This document shows, piece after piece, positions 54,774 through 63,628 of a stretch of DNA of 64,000 nucleotides (its first letter is position 1; every line of letters starts with the position of its first letter). The notes beneath the pieces are model-generated. The model did no database searches and was not told where the DNA came from. It worked only from the letters and a program-made list of their open reading frames with translations. The translations under genes and the position numbers were made by a program. The DNA comes from Chitinophagaceae bacterium (GTDB taxonomy: Bacteria; Bacteroidota; Bacteroidia; Chitinophagales; Chitinophagaceae): contig JAHBTK010000005.1 in assembly GCA_019638625.1 (NCBI GenBank), positions 186,001 through 250,000 of the forward strand, in the 5' to 3' direction.

Positions 54774-56108
54774 CTATACAGGATTTACTTTTAAAGTATA
54801 ATGGGTACCTTTGCCAGTTGTACCAGTTTTAGCAATAAAATTCCTTTCCAGTAATTCCTGTAAATCTCTTGCGGCTGTACGATGAGACGTTCCGTTGATA
54901 CTTTGATAATCGCTATTCGCTATTTTGCCATTTTCTTTGATATACAGTAAGGCTTTGATCTGTCTTTCATTCAGGCTAAGGTTTTTCAGGTATTCCTCCG
55001 TATAAATATCCTTCAAAAAAGTAACCATAACACCACCCCAGGATTCCTCAAATACCGGTTCTGGTAATCCGGCTTCCTGAAAGGCTGTTAATATCTTTTC
55101 AATGCCGCGACCCCAGGATTCAATATAACCAGCGCGGAAAAATGCCTCCGCAATATGTTTGTTTCTTGGACGTGACGGATGCTTCTTTGTCAATCTTTCC
55201 AAAGGAATATCAACGGGCAGTTTTCCCGGATTCCATAACATTAGTTTATCATCATAAACACTAAGCTGGATCGTAGTGTCGGTATAGTCCTTATGGACTA
55301 TCGAATTCAATATAGCTTCCCTTAATGCAGCTTCAGGATATTCCAGTTTTTCAATTCTTTGTATGCCCTCATAAGTAATGGGAGAAATCAGGTAACGGTC
55401 TTTAAGCAACTGTATTACCTTGTCCACCATCTCAAAAATATTTCCCTCAACAGTATCCTGGAATTTAAGGTCGGCATCGGACCTACCAAACTTTCCGATT
55501 TTGAAATAACTATGTATAAAGTAACGCTGCGGCCTTTTACCGAATAAAAGGACGGTTGCTGCCCTTAACTTGCCTTCCGGTGTTATCAAATCCAGGTTCT
55601 GCAATAAGGTTAGCAAATCATCCCTGTCAGCATTCTGATAGATACGCCCACTTTTAATACTGGCTTTCAAAAAAGACGTTATTGCATTTTCATCTATATC
55701 CTGCAAGGCTACACCATCCACTATCGTATCGTCCCAGGTCTTGCCAAGTTTCTTATACAAAAAATCCTGTAAGGCGATACCTTTCAATTCCTGTTTGGTA
55801 CTGCCGCTCCGGTAATGGTAAATACCATGATAGGAAATAGGTACAGTGCTCACCGGAACTACTATTTCGATATAGCGTTTCCCGTCTTTTTCATGCAGAT
55901 TAACATCCACGACAAGCCCCAAATGATTAACGATTTTATTCGGCAGGTCGTCCATCAGCTTCTTGTAATCCCACACACCGATGACCTTTCCCTTATCGTC
56001 AATACCGATATATATTTTACCACCTTGCGCATTAGCAAAACCACATACCCATTTCAGGTGTTCATCCCTCCATGATTGTTTATATTCTATATTCTGTCGT
56101 TCTGACAT
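54774..56108 (-). CDS. AlbA_2 (Schlafen-type) ATP-binding protein
   Basis: A 444-residue protein. The N-terminal AlbA_2/Schlafen-like domain is seen in IEYKQSWRDEHLKWVCGFAN, GKIYIGIDDKGKVIGV and YHYRSGSTKQELKG (about 1-125). The middle has a helical region (LLTLLQNLDLITPEGKL), then an ATP-binding HATPase_c_4-like part (ALREAILNSIVHKDYTDTTI, LMLWNPGKLPVDIP, SWGRGIEKILTAF), and at the end a winged helix (about 375-440). Often annotated as putative RecG-like regulators, such proteins sit in defence and mobile regions. It is the last gene of a four-gene operon; three bases separate it from the HD/HSP90 gene. Confidence 0.88.
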   Translation of the reverse strand: MSERQNIEYKQSWRDEHLKWVCGFANAQGGKIYIGIDDKGKVIGVWDYKKLMDDLPNKIVNHLGLVVDVNLHEKDGKRYIEIVVPVSTVPISYHGIYHYRSGSTKQELKGIALQDFLYKKLGKTWDDTIVDGVALQDIDENAITSFLKASIKSGRIYQNADRDDLLTLLQNLDLITPEGKLRAATVLLFGKRPQRYFIHSYFKIGKFGRSDADLKFQDTVEGNIFEMVDKVIQLLKDRYLISPITYEGIQRIEKLEYPEAALREAILNSIVHKDYTDTTIQLSVYDDKLMLWNPGKLPVDIPLERLTKKHPSRPRNKHIAEAFFRAGYIESWGRGIEKILTAFQEAGLPEPVFEESWGGVMVTFLKDIYTEEYLKNLSLNERQIKALLYIKENGKIANSDYQSINGTSHRTAARDLQELLERNFIAKTGTTGKGTHYTLKVNPV

Positions 56109-56111
56109 GTT

Positions 56112-58517
56112 TTACAAAATCTTTTCCAGTCCCGAAATAAAATTCTCAGAGTTTGATTTATCCTTTAAAATAATTACAAGTTCCTTCCAATATTCCGGCT
56201 TTAAAATCTGTTTCAACCCTTTGCAAATAAGAAAGGAAAGTGATTCTTCAAAGCGGTTCCATTTCTCATTGTAGATGATTTCGTTCCGTGCAGAATTTAA
56301 ATCCAACCCATTTTCACCCTGAACATCTAATATTATCAACATAGGCAATGGCCACTTTAACATGGATTTTTTCTCCCTATTGTAGTATTCAGGAAAAAGG
56401 CTTCCAGCATAATTGATGCCATGCAAAGAAAAACGGGATTTAGATTTTGCAAGCGTACTGTAATGAGAACTCGATTTAATATTGCCCTCATCATCCACAT
56501 CTATTGTAGAACTGCTTTTTTCGATTTCGTTAGTACCCATTCGGATTTCCATATTTAAATCAAAAGCCTCATCGTCAATAACTATTTCTTTTGAAAGTTT
56601 ATTAATCACCTTTGTAGGACGCTCATCCTTTTCTAAAATAGCAATAATGGCATTTCCGTAAAACCCAGCTTCATTAATAGACATTCTTACTTCTCGAATA
56701 TTTTCTTCTTCTTTCCAGGTATAATCCTTCAACTCTGCTGCATCAAGATTTTTAAAGTCGTTTTGTGTGTAAGAAAACCTTTCTTTATCAGTTTCAATAG
56801 TAACAGTAAAAGGAGGATTGGGGAAAACATTTTGAACAGATCGAATAAACTGTTCTTCCGTCATTTTTTTCCAAGGATTCTTTTCTCTAAGCAGTAACTT
56901 GGTTGAAGTGCCAGGAGATTTTCTTTCACTTTTGAGTATGGTAAAAATGCTATCATGCCCCTCAATGATCAATTTCAACGGCTGATCATAATCATATTGT
57001 TCCTTTAATCTTTTTGTTTCAACCTCAATTGTATCAGCAATCATAAAACACGACAGAATGCCTATGCCAAATTCGGATACAGGAATAAAAGCCAAATCGG
57101 ATTTGGCTTTTAATTCATAAAAATCCCTTGATTTATAAAATGAAGACCCTATTTTGGAATAATATTTATCAATGATTTCTTTGTTCATTCCGATACCATT
57201 GTCTATTACTTCCAGGAAGTCTTCATTATCCTCGGTATAATATTTTACAGTTATTTCAGGTACATAAGGAACATTCCATTTTTCGTGCAGTGCCATACTA
57301 AGTTTACAAGCATCCCTGGAGTTCTGAAGCAATTCTCTTAATGCTACTTCTGGGTTTCCGTAAAGTTTAGTACCCATAAGCAATTCAATTACTTGATTTT
57401 TATTAAGCTCAAATGATGTGTTTTCGTAATAATATATAGGTTCTCCTGTGATAATGTCTTTTTCAGCACCTATGTTATCTCTTGTAACCCTAACGGGTAA
57501 TGTGATTTTGTACGGATTGGGGTGTCCGTCAATTTGCTCTGGCATTTTGGCAAGTATTATTCCACAATTTTTTAATTCATCGTCTATATAGTCACAAAAC
57601 TTCCTAATACTCGCCTCTATTGCCGGATGGCTACATTTTGCAGAAAACGAAATGTCATCCTTGGTAATTTTCCATGCCTGAACAGACCTGTGTTTCTGCC
57701 ATTCTTTTAACGACACTGAATTTTTTACGGCCAAATGAGAAAACAATACTGAAGGTGTGCGTTTTGCGTCAAAATCCAACAAATCAGCAAGCCTTAAAAC
57801 AACTCCAATAAACTGAAGATTAGTAGTTACATTTTCTCCACATAAATAAGAGGGTTCTAATTTTAAAAGTGTCATTGAATCTTCATTATGGCTAAAACAC
57901 AACTGTGCAAGAACATGCGTCAGGTCTGTATCTTGATATTTTATTCGCCCTTTCCAGTCATTAGCAATAATAACTTTAGCTCTTTGTGCATGGGTGCTTC
58001 TTATGTATTCTGAAATGATATGATCTTCCAATAGGTTTGCTTTTGCGTCCTGGTTCTTTTCCCTCAACCTCAATATTTCATCAATTTTTTCAGGAAATGT
58101 TTTTACGAACCTGTCAAATTCCTGATGTAGCATTTGTTCCTTGTCATTCGGTTCTTCACCCTCCCAATCGTTTTTCCACGCCCTCAATTCATCTTCGTAA
58201 GGGGCCATTCCTAAATCGTGAAAGAAAGCTGTTAGTATTAGTAACATTAAATCAGGTACAGACAACTGTCTAATATTATCCTCAGTAATTAGTTTCTCCA
58301 TGTTATATAAAACCCGAAACAAATGAGTTCCGTCATGTAAAGTGTATTCAGGCATATATTTTATGATCAATTTTGATTTCTCATAAGCCGAACTCACTCC
58401 TTCAATAACAATAGATGAAGTTTGTGCTTCTGAAGCATCGCCTTCTTTTGCCGCCTTCTCCTTAAAAATCTGATAAATCTTACTTTTATTTAGGTTCGTT
58501 TCTATCTCTGGTATCAT
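56112..58517 (-). CDS. HD-domain plus HSP90-type (GHKL) ATPase fusion
   Basis: An 801-residue protein. The N-terminal part (about 40-260) is an HD-type metal hydrolase: DGTHLFRVLYNMEKL, then LTAFFHDLGMAPYEDEL (HD pair near 100) and CFSHNEDSM. The second half has a GHKL/HSP90 fold with N box LRELLQNSRDACKL (about 395), the ATP-binding DNGIGMNKEIIDKYYSKIG and SEFGIGILSCFMIAD, and then a C-terminal S5-like and helical region. HD plus HSP90-like fusions have been noted in biological-conflict gene sets, but the target is unknown. It lies 19 bases after the PHP-ATPase gene. The base composition is visibly more AT-rich than in the core genes. Confidence 0.87.
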   Translation of the reverse strand: MIPEIETNLNKSKIYQIFKEKAAKEGDASEAQTSSIVIEGVSSAYEKSKLIIKYMPEYTLHDGTHLFRVLYNMEKLITEDNIRQLSVPDLMLLILTAFFHDLGMAPYEDELRAWKNDWEGEEPNDKEQMLHQEFDRFVKTFPEKIDEILRLREKNQDAKANLLEDHIISEYIRSTHAQRAKVIIANDWKGRIKYQDTDLTHVLAQLCFSHNEDSMTLLKLEPSYLCGENVTTNLQFIGVVLRLADLLDFDAKRTPSVLFSHLAVKNSVSLKEWQKHRSVQAWKITKDDISFSAKCSHPAIEASIRKFCDYIDDELKNCGIILAKMPEQIDGHPNPYKITLPVRVTRDNIGAEKDIITGEPIYYYENTSFELNKNQVIELLMGTKLYGNPEVALRELLQNSRDACKLSMALHEKWNVPYVPEITVKYYTEDNEDFLEVIDNGIGMNKEIIDKYYSKIGSSFYKSRDFYELKAKSDLAFIPVSEFGIGILSCFMIADTIEVETKRLKEQYDYDQPLKLIIEGHDSIFTILKSERKSPGTSTKLLLREKNPWKKMTEEQFIRSVQNVFPNPPFTVTIETDKERFSYTQNDFKNLDAAELKDYTWKEEENIREVRMSINEAGFYGNAIIAILEKDERPTKVINKLSKEIVIDDEAFDLNMEIRMGTNEIEKSSSTIDVDDEGNIKSSSHYSTLAKSKSRFSLHGINYAGSLFPEYYNREKKSMLKWPLPMLIILDVQGENGLDLNSARNEIIYNEKWNRFEESLSFLICKGLKQILKPEYWKELVIILKDKSNSENFISGLEKIL

Positions 58518-58536
58518 ATTATCGCTATTTCTAACA

Positions 58537-61266
58537 TTATTTTAGTGCTTTGGAAATTCTGTAGTATCGTTTATATAGTGCCTCTTTACCGCCCTCCATA
58601 ACATTACAAACTGCAAGTCTTATGTCTTTATTCTGTAAAGCATCATTTCCATCAACCGCTATTTGGCCTGAGCTAAAATTCATGTAAACTATACTATCAG
58701 AATTGGCATTTACAGCAATGTTAGGGTTATGAGTTACAAGCAACAATTGTCTTTTTTGCTTCAATGCTTTAAATCCAGGCACAACAAAGGTGGAAATAAG
58801 TCGTGTATCTAAATCATCTTCTGGCTGATCTATAATAAGGGGAATATTATTTAGCGCCAGAAGCAAACCTAACATTCCAGCAGTTCTTTCACCAGCCGAC
58901 CCTGTTTGGATATCTTCTTCACGTCCTTGTTTTTTGAACCTTAAAATGAGTTTGTCTTCGGGAATCCACACAAGTAGTCTATCTATATCTTCTGGCGTAT
59001 TTTGATTAAGCCAGGTTATATGTCTTGCCAACCGCAAATCAAGTCCCTTGGTGTCGGTTTCTGTTGCTGAAACAAAATTTTTAACGGCTTCAAATCTTTT
59101 CTCCCATCTTGTATTCTCAGCCTCATTAATTATTGTACTGATTAACCCAGTGCTATTGTCAGTTTCATCATCATGGGAATAGATATACCCGGCAAATTCT
59201 GAACCTTCTTTTCTTAACAACTTTCTAAAGGTCGCATTAGCATTATCAACATCAGACATGGGGTGTAGCTCAATGATAAGAAAAGGATTTTCTGCATTAT
59301 CAAACTCCTTCCACCTGTCAATTATGGATTTTCGTTTTATTCTTAACTCTTTTTCTTTCTCAATTATGGAAGTATAAAGTGTCTGTAATTCGGATTTTAA
59401 TGTTTGAAGTTGTGTTTTTTGTGTATCAATTAAAGCAAGCCTTCCACTTAAAGAGTTTCTTCTTTGTATTAATATTTCATACGATTCGCTTCCAAGTTCC
59501 TGAATTTTATCTAAAATAGCTTCATAAGCACTTTTTGCGGCTTCAAATTCAGCAAACCAGGGTAATGCATTAAACTGACTTTGTAAATCTTCTTTATAAG
59601 GAGCTAATAACGCTATCGCTTCCTTAATTTTTAGTATCGCCCCTGACATTGTATTCTCCACTGTTTGTAAAAATTGAGTGGATTCGACAGTGAGAGCATC
59701 TGACACACCCTCTGGCATTTGAATATTAGGCGCTTTCTTATTTAATTCTTCTAATTCAGATATGAATTGGGAAATATTCCCTGTTGTATTTGAGAAGAAG
59801 CCATTAACAGCAGTTAGTTTATTGAAATCTCCGAGCGTATCTTTATAATCAGAGCTTTCATAGAGCTGAATCTTGTTGTTAGTCGAATCAAGCTGTGCTT
59901 TGAGATTTTGTTCTTCTGAAATGGCGGCTTGAAGGTGTCGCGCTTTGGTTCTATCCGCAAGCCATTTTTCGATTAATTTTTCTTTCGCTTCAAGCCAGCT
60001 TTGTTTGTCAAATTGCGAATCTATTAATTCAATCAGCTTTGATGGATTACCCGTAAGCGCGTATAGTTCTTTTTGGCTGAATATCTGTATAGGAAATAAT
60101 TCGCTGATATTAGATACGATTGTTGCAATACCCCAATTTGCAGTACTGTCATCCCATGTTTGCAATGAATGAGTTTGCTGATTCCATGTAAGCAAATGTA
60201 ATTTACCATCTTTGAAAATTTCAACTTTAATGGTAGTGGAATCTCTCAACATTCCGGGCGAACTCTTTTTGCCAATTTGATTAAACCTATTGAACTCAGA
60301 TTGAATGTCATCTGGCATTTCTACTATTCTATTAAGTGCGATTCGTAGATAATTTATTATTGTTGATTTTCCAGAACCTCTACCACCTATTACAGAAGAA
60401 AGCCATGGACTAAATTTAGCACTTAAAGGAGTGCCATTGCCAGCTTTAAATCCATCTGAAATCGAAATTGATTTTATAAAATACCTATTATTAATGATGT
60501 TTGGATCATGAGAGCATTCATCTTTTCGGATAACGCCATCTTCGCAATCGTGTAATGCAAGCCTCAACGCATCCAAGGAAGGATCGCTCATTTTTACCCA
60601 TGTATAATTGCTTCCAACTTGTGCAGCAATATGACTATCAGAACCTACTATTTCTGCTAATTGGAGTTTGGATTGTTTATAAAGTTCTGGCTTTTCTTTT
60701 GTTTTATTTATTACCTCAATTGCAAGCAGTTCTTCCACCTTTAATGCTTGAGAAAAGGTATGTCCTGTGAGTTTAAATAATCCACATGCCTCATCAACAT
60801 GAGCAGGAATGGCTATGCCTCCTCTTTTATGAATTTTGCTTATTATTTCTTCTACGCTCTTTGGAGATGTTGCATCTGACGTACCAAATTTATCTGTGGG
60901 GAAATTTACGGCACCCAATAAGGCCTGTACCTCTTTTGTACCGGTAGATGGATCGAATAAAGCAAGGATGTGAATATTATTTGAGGCTGTTATCTCAACT
61001 CCAGGAAACAGGAATAATTTTCTATATTCTGTCGGTTGAGTTTCATCTAAAACTTGTAATGTTGTTTTTAATATATCTATCCATTCTCCCGAATTATGGT
61101 CGGTAATCGCAACACAATCAATCTCCGCATTCATGTACATTAACAGCCAGTTCTCAGGAGTAATCGCCTTATGCTCGGTATCTCCCTTGCCGAAATCATC
61201 AGAGGCTGGTGTATGACTATGAAAATCAAATTTCCACCATCTTGCGCCGTGTATATGTTTTATCAT
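58537..61266 (-). CDS. PHP-domain plus SMC-like AAA ATPase (TrlF/Ppl-like)
   Basis: A 909-residue protein. An N-terminal PHP metallo-hydrolase domain (FDFHSHTPASDDFGKG at 13-28, VAITDHNSGEW, IPAHVDEACG, VGSDSHIAAQ) is joined to an ABC/SMC-type ATPase: Walker A GGRGSGKSTIINYL (about 292), a long coiled coil (about 430-680), signature SAGERTAGMLGLLLALN (about 790), Walker B IIDQPEDDLD and H-loop LLVTHNPNIAV. From memory this architecture is the one reported as the single-gene anti-phage system ppl and annotated as TrlF family. It is probably nucleic-acid-directed and ATP-gated. It follows the XRE gene by 12 bases. Confidence 0.9.
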   Translation of the reverse strand: MIKHIHGARWWKFDFHSHTPASDDFGKGDTEHKAITPENWLLMYMNAEIDCVAITDHNSGEWIDILKTTLQVLDETQPTEYRKLFLFPGVEITASNNIHILALFDPSTGTKEVQALLGAVNFPTDKFGTSDATSPKSVEEIISKIHKRGGIAIPAHVDEACGLFKLTGHTFSQALKVEELLAIEVINKTKEKPELYKQSKLQLAEIVGSDSHIAAQVGSNYTWVKMSDPSLDALRLALHDCEDGVIRKDECSHDPNIINNRYFIKSISISDGFKAGNGTPLSAKFSPWLSSVIGGRGSGKSTIINYLRIALNRIVEMPDDIQSEFNRFNQIGKKSSPGMLRDSTTIKVEIFKDGKLHLLTWNQQTHSLQTWDDSTANWGIATIVSNISELFPIQIFSQKELYALTGNPSKLIELIDSQFDKQSWLEAKEKLIEKWLADRTKARHLQAAISEEQNLKAQLDSTNNKIQLYESSDYKDTLGDFNKLTAVNGFFSNTTGNISQFISELEELNKKAPNIQMPEGVSDALTVESTQFLQTVENTMSGAILKIKEAIALLAPYKEDLQSQFNALPWFAEFEAAKSAYEAILDKIQELGSESYEILIQRRNSLSGRLALIDTQKTQLQTLKSELQTLYTSIIEKEKELRIKRKSIIDRWKEFDNAENPFLIIELHPMSDVDNANATFRKLLRKEGSEFAGYIYSHDDETDNSTGLISTIINEAENTRWEKRFEAVKNFVSATETDTKGLDLRLARHITWLNQNTPEDIDRLLVWIPEDKLILRFKKQGREEDIQTGSAGERTAGMLGLLLALNNIPLIIDQPEDDLDTRLISTFVVPGFKALKQKRQLLLVTHNPNIAVNANSDSIVYMNFSSGQIAVDGNDALQNKDIRLAVCNVMEGGKEALYKRYYRISKALK

Positions 61267-61278
61267 TCGTAATAGTAA

Positions 61279-61476
61279 TTATTGATTTTTTGTTGTTACA
61301 ATTAATTCTCTCACATCCACATCTAATAACTCTGCTATTTGGTTGAGTATTTCCAAACTTGGCTGTCTTCTGTTTTGCACATAGGAGTTGAGCATATTGT
61401 AGCTCTTTCCAAGTTTTTCAGCTAACCATATTTGTTTAATACCCTTTTCCTCCAATACTTCTTTAATACGATTCAT
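61279..61476 (-). CDS. XRE-family transcriptional regulator
   Basis: A 65-residue Cro/C1-type helix-turn-helix protein from ATG 61476 (the frame is open to 61560, but that extension is hydrophobic and unlike an HTH N-terminus). The HTH is IKQIWLAEKLGKSYNMLNSY, followed by VQNRRQPSLEILNQIAELLD; it ends VRELIVTTKNQ. It is the first gene of the four-gene operon and probably autoregulates it, like a control protein of a restriction system. Confidence 0.88.
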   Translation of the reverse strand: MNRIKEVLEEKGIKQIWLAEKLGKSYNMLNSYVQNRRQPSLEILNQIAELLDVDVRELIVTTKNQ

Positions 61477-61550
61477 TGTTTCGATAATTGAATTAGTTAA
61501 TAAAGGTAATTGTTTAACTAAAAACATATCATAAAATGAGATATTTTTTA

Positions 61551-61679
61551 TCATACCCATCCCTTCTTAACTACCAAATGGCACTGCCCCGGATCGTTCA
61601 GCATACGTTCCTTTTCGGACTGACGATATCCTACTTTATCTGCAAATAATTCCGCTGCACCGTGCCGCTGTCCAATTTG
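61551..61679 (-). pseudogene. Gene remnant upstream of the XRE regulator
   Basis: A minus-strand frame between stops at 61680 and 61551 gives 42 residues of natural composition (QIGQRHGAAELFADKVGYRQ, then MLNDPGQCHLVVKKGW). No start codon is available other than an internal ATG. It looks like the C-terminus of a decayed gene cut by the island's rearrangement. The family was not recognised. Confidence 0.35.
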
Positions 61680-61746
61680 CTAATGATTTTATTATCCCAA
61701 TATATTTTTATTCAATAGGGACACAGATTTTTATTGTAAAAAATCT

Positions 61747-61947
61747 ATGAACAGAAAGAACATTGGAGATAATTCTCCTGAAACAACGGATGAGATAACA
61801 CTATCTCATGTAATGAAAATATTGGCAAAGCATGGAACAATTGTAACAGAAGATGAAGCTGAAATTATTTTAGACTTCGTATCTAAAATGTCAAAGATTG
61901 CGGTTGACCAGTATTTTAGGCTGGGGAAAAAAGCTTTTGAAGATTAA
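61747..61947 (+). CDS. Small protein of unknown function (66 aa)
   Basis: A 66-residue acidic-to-basic helical protein (MNRKNIGDNSPETTDEITLS at the start, HVMKILAKHGTIVTEDEAEI in the middle, and an FRLGKKAFED end). It has its own ATG and a normal amino-acid composition. It is divergent from the XRE operon and may share its control region. Similar short proteins occur on Bacteroidota mobile elements, from memory. No function known. Confidence 0.6.
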   Translation: MNRKNIGDNSPETTDEITLSHVMKILAKHGTIVTEDEAEIILDFVSKMSKIAVDQYFRLGKKAFED

Positions 61948-62052
61948 TTTCATTTTAAATCAAAATCCTTTTGATACTCGAACTCATTATGAACTCTATA
62001 TTAGTTGCTTATGATTTTCCGGGTTTGTCAGTATCTATTGATCGAACACAAA

Positions 62053-62087
62053 AAAGCCTTCAAAATCAGGGACTTTGAAGGCTTTTT
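62053..62087 (-). terminator. Terminator of the tRNA-Lys gene
   Basis: AAAAGCCTTCAAA pairs perfectly with TTTGAAGGCTTTT (13 bp) around a 9-base loop. T-runs or A-runs on both sides allow use on either strand. It begins 11 bases beyond the tRNA 3' end. Confidence 0.9.
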
Positions 62088-62097
62088 ATTTTTTCGT

Positions 62098-62170
<73 letters not shown>

Positions 62171-62504
62171 GGCGTGCAAAAATAGGGTAAAATGATATTT
62201 AATCAACCAGAAATACATCCGCAAGGGATTCTTTGCCTGCTCTTACCCATGCCTTGGTTCCAGTCTTCCATGATTTTCAAAATAACCAAAAAATTTCAAT
62301 CTACCTTCCATTAAATCAATCAGTTATAAACATTTGTTTTTTTCTCGGTGACAATACTGTGACAATCGTCATTGATAGCCGTGATTATAATCACGGCACG
62401 CTGGCATCAGCCTCACCTTTTCTGGGATTTTTGAGACATACTTTTAGCATGACATTATTCTTAACGCTGATCCCTTTAATTTTTTCAAGTCAAAATCTAC
62501 TGTT
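62171..62504. other. Intergenic region upstream of the YceI operon
   Basis: Contains direct repeats GTGACAAT (62349, 62359), a perfect 18-bp palindrome (62379-62396) and an AT-rich stretch up to the ATG at 62505. No gene is seen; the short frame 62233-62508 is not convincing. Confidence 0.5.
62379..62396. promoter_or_regulatory. Perfect palindromic operator of CRP/FNR type
   Basis: CCGTGATTATAATCACGG is a perfect 18-base palindrome. Its core GTGA-N6-TCAC follows the CRP pattern, and GTGAT-N4-ATCAC is close to the FNR pattern TTGAT-N4-ATCAA. It lies 108 bases before the YceI start codon. Confidence 0.6.
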
Positions 62505-63179
62505 ATGAAATTTTTACAAAGCAAATACACCTGGATACTAACCATATTGCTTTGGGGGTATATGCTGAGCTGCACCCATGACGATGAGTTGATTGCCGGT
62601 TCAGGTCCCAACATTGAAAGAGGAAATGAAAAGCTGAGCTTGAGCGACTCGAAAGTAAGTTACGATAAAAGCCATTCCAATGTAGGTTGGGAAACAGCTT
62701 ATATCGGTTCTACCGCACTTTTGACCGGACGGTTTAATTCATTCGGAATTAACGCATTCGAATTTGATGAATCCAATGCGGCAGGCATCAGTTTTGAAGC
62801 CTGGGTATGGGTCAATTCGGTGAATACCAGTGAGCCGGGCCGCGACCAGGGTTGCTTGCAGGGCACTTTCGGCACCACTACCTCCATGACTACTGAATCC
62901 GCTAACGTAGCTGTTATAAAGTCCAAATCGGTTGAGTTCAGCAAAACGGACAAAGGTTATATCGTAAAAGCAGATCTCACTTTTCATGGGTTTACAAAAG
63001 AAGTAACCGCGAAGCTGAGTTATGTAGGTAAAGCACCAGGCGGAAATGGTACTATGGAAATTTACGGGTTTAATCTCCAGTTCAATTTTCTGGCAAAAAC
63101 GGATTTCCAGATATCCTCAAGCAATGTTGGCGATAATATAGATGTATACTGCAATGCTATTTTCAGAAAGACATTGTAG
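62505..63179 (+). CDS. YceI-family lipoprotein
   Basis: A 224-residue protein with a lipoprotein signal (WILTILLWGYMLSC, Cys about 23) and a YceI lipocalin-like domain from about residue 45: SYDKSHSNVGWETAYIG, LTGRFNSFGINAFEFDES, and the closing ADLTFHGFTKEVTAKLSYVG. YceI proteins bind isoprenoids such as quinones. In Bacteroidota they often sit beside cytochrome genes. It is first in an operon with the cytochrome-like and DUF5777 genes. Confidence 0.9.
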   Translation: MKFLQSKYTWILTILLWGYMLSCTHDDELIAGSGPNIERGNEKLSLSDSKVSYDKSHSNVGWETAYIGSTALLTGRFNSFGINAFEFDESNAAGISFEAWVWVNSVNTSEPGRDQGCLQGTFGTTTSMTTESANVAVIKSKSVEFSKTDKGYIVKADLTFHGFTKEVTAKLSYVGKAPGGNGTMEIYGFNLQFNFLAKTDFQISSSNVGDNIDVYCNAIFRKTL

Positions 63180-63227
63180 AACGAAGCATGCATCAGAATT
63201 GAATCAGTCAGCTCTAAATTAAAAAAA

Positions 63228-63605
63228 ATGAAACTCAAGATATTTGTATCAGCCGCTGTCGCATGGCTCCTTATAGCAACAACGGGTTGCTATAAAGATG
63301 TATACTATCCTGATTTTGATCCCAACGCGCCTATCAGCTTCAGCGCCGACCTGCAGCCTATCCTTTCAAAAAGCTGTGCCAGTAGCGGATGTCATGATGA
63401 TGTGCCTGCGCATAAGCCTGCACTCACTCCTGACAAGGCTTATAATGCTCTTAAGTCCGGGGGTTTTATCGACCTGAATGTGCCCGAGAACAGTATTCTT
63501 TATCGCGTAATGAAATCAGGTGAGATGCCGCCAACCGGTGCACTAAAATCAACCGATGTACAAAAAGTGCTGTACTGGATCAAAAACGGCGCTCCCAATA
63601 ATTAA
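63228..63605 (+). CDS. Small c-type cytochrome-like lipoprotein
   Basis: A 125-residue lipoprotein (IFVSAAVAWLLIATTGCYKD, Cys about 22). The single heme-site-like motif is CASSGCH (63375-63395), a CX4CH spacing in place of the normal CX2CH, followed by the likely Met ligand in SGEMPPTGA. The rest matches small PSCyt1-type domains (ISFSADLQPILSKSC; YWIKNGAPNN). It probably carries electrons in the periplasm with the neighbouring YceI and DUF5777 proteins. Whether heme attaches at CX4CH is uncertain. Confidence 0.82.
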   Translation: MKLKIFVSAAVAWLLIATTGCYKDVYYPDFDPNAPISFSADLQPILSKSCASSGCHDDVPAHKPALTPDKAYNALKSGGFIDLNVPENSILYRVMKSGEMPPTGALKSTDVQKVLYWIKNGAPNN

Positions 63606-63628
63606 TTGCAGAACTTAAATTTCCGACA

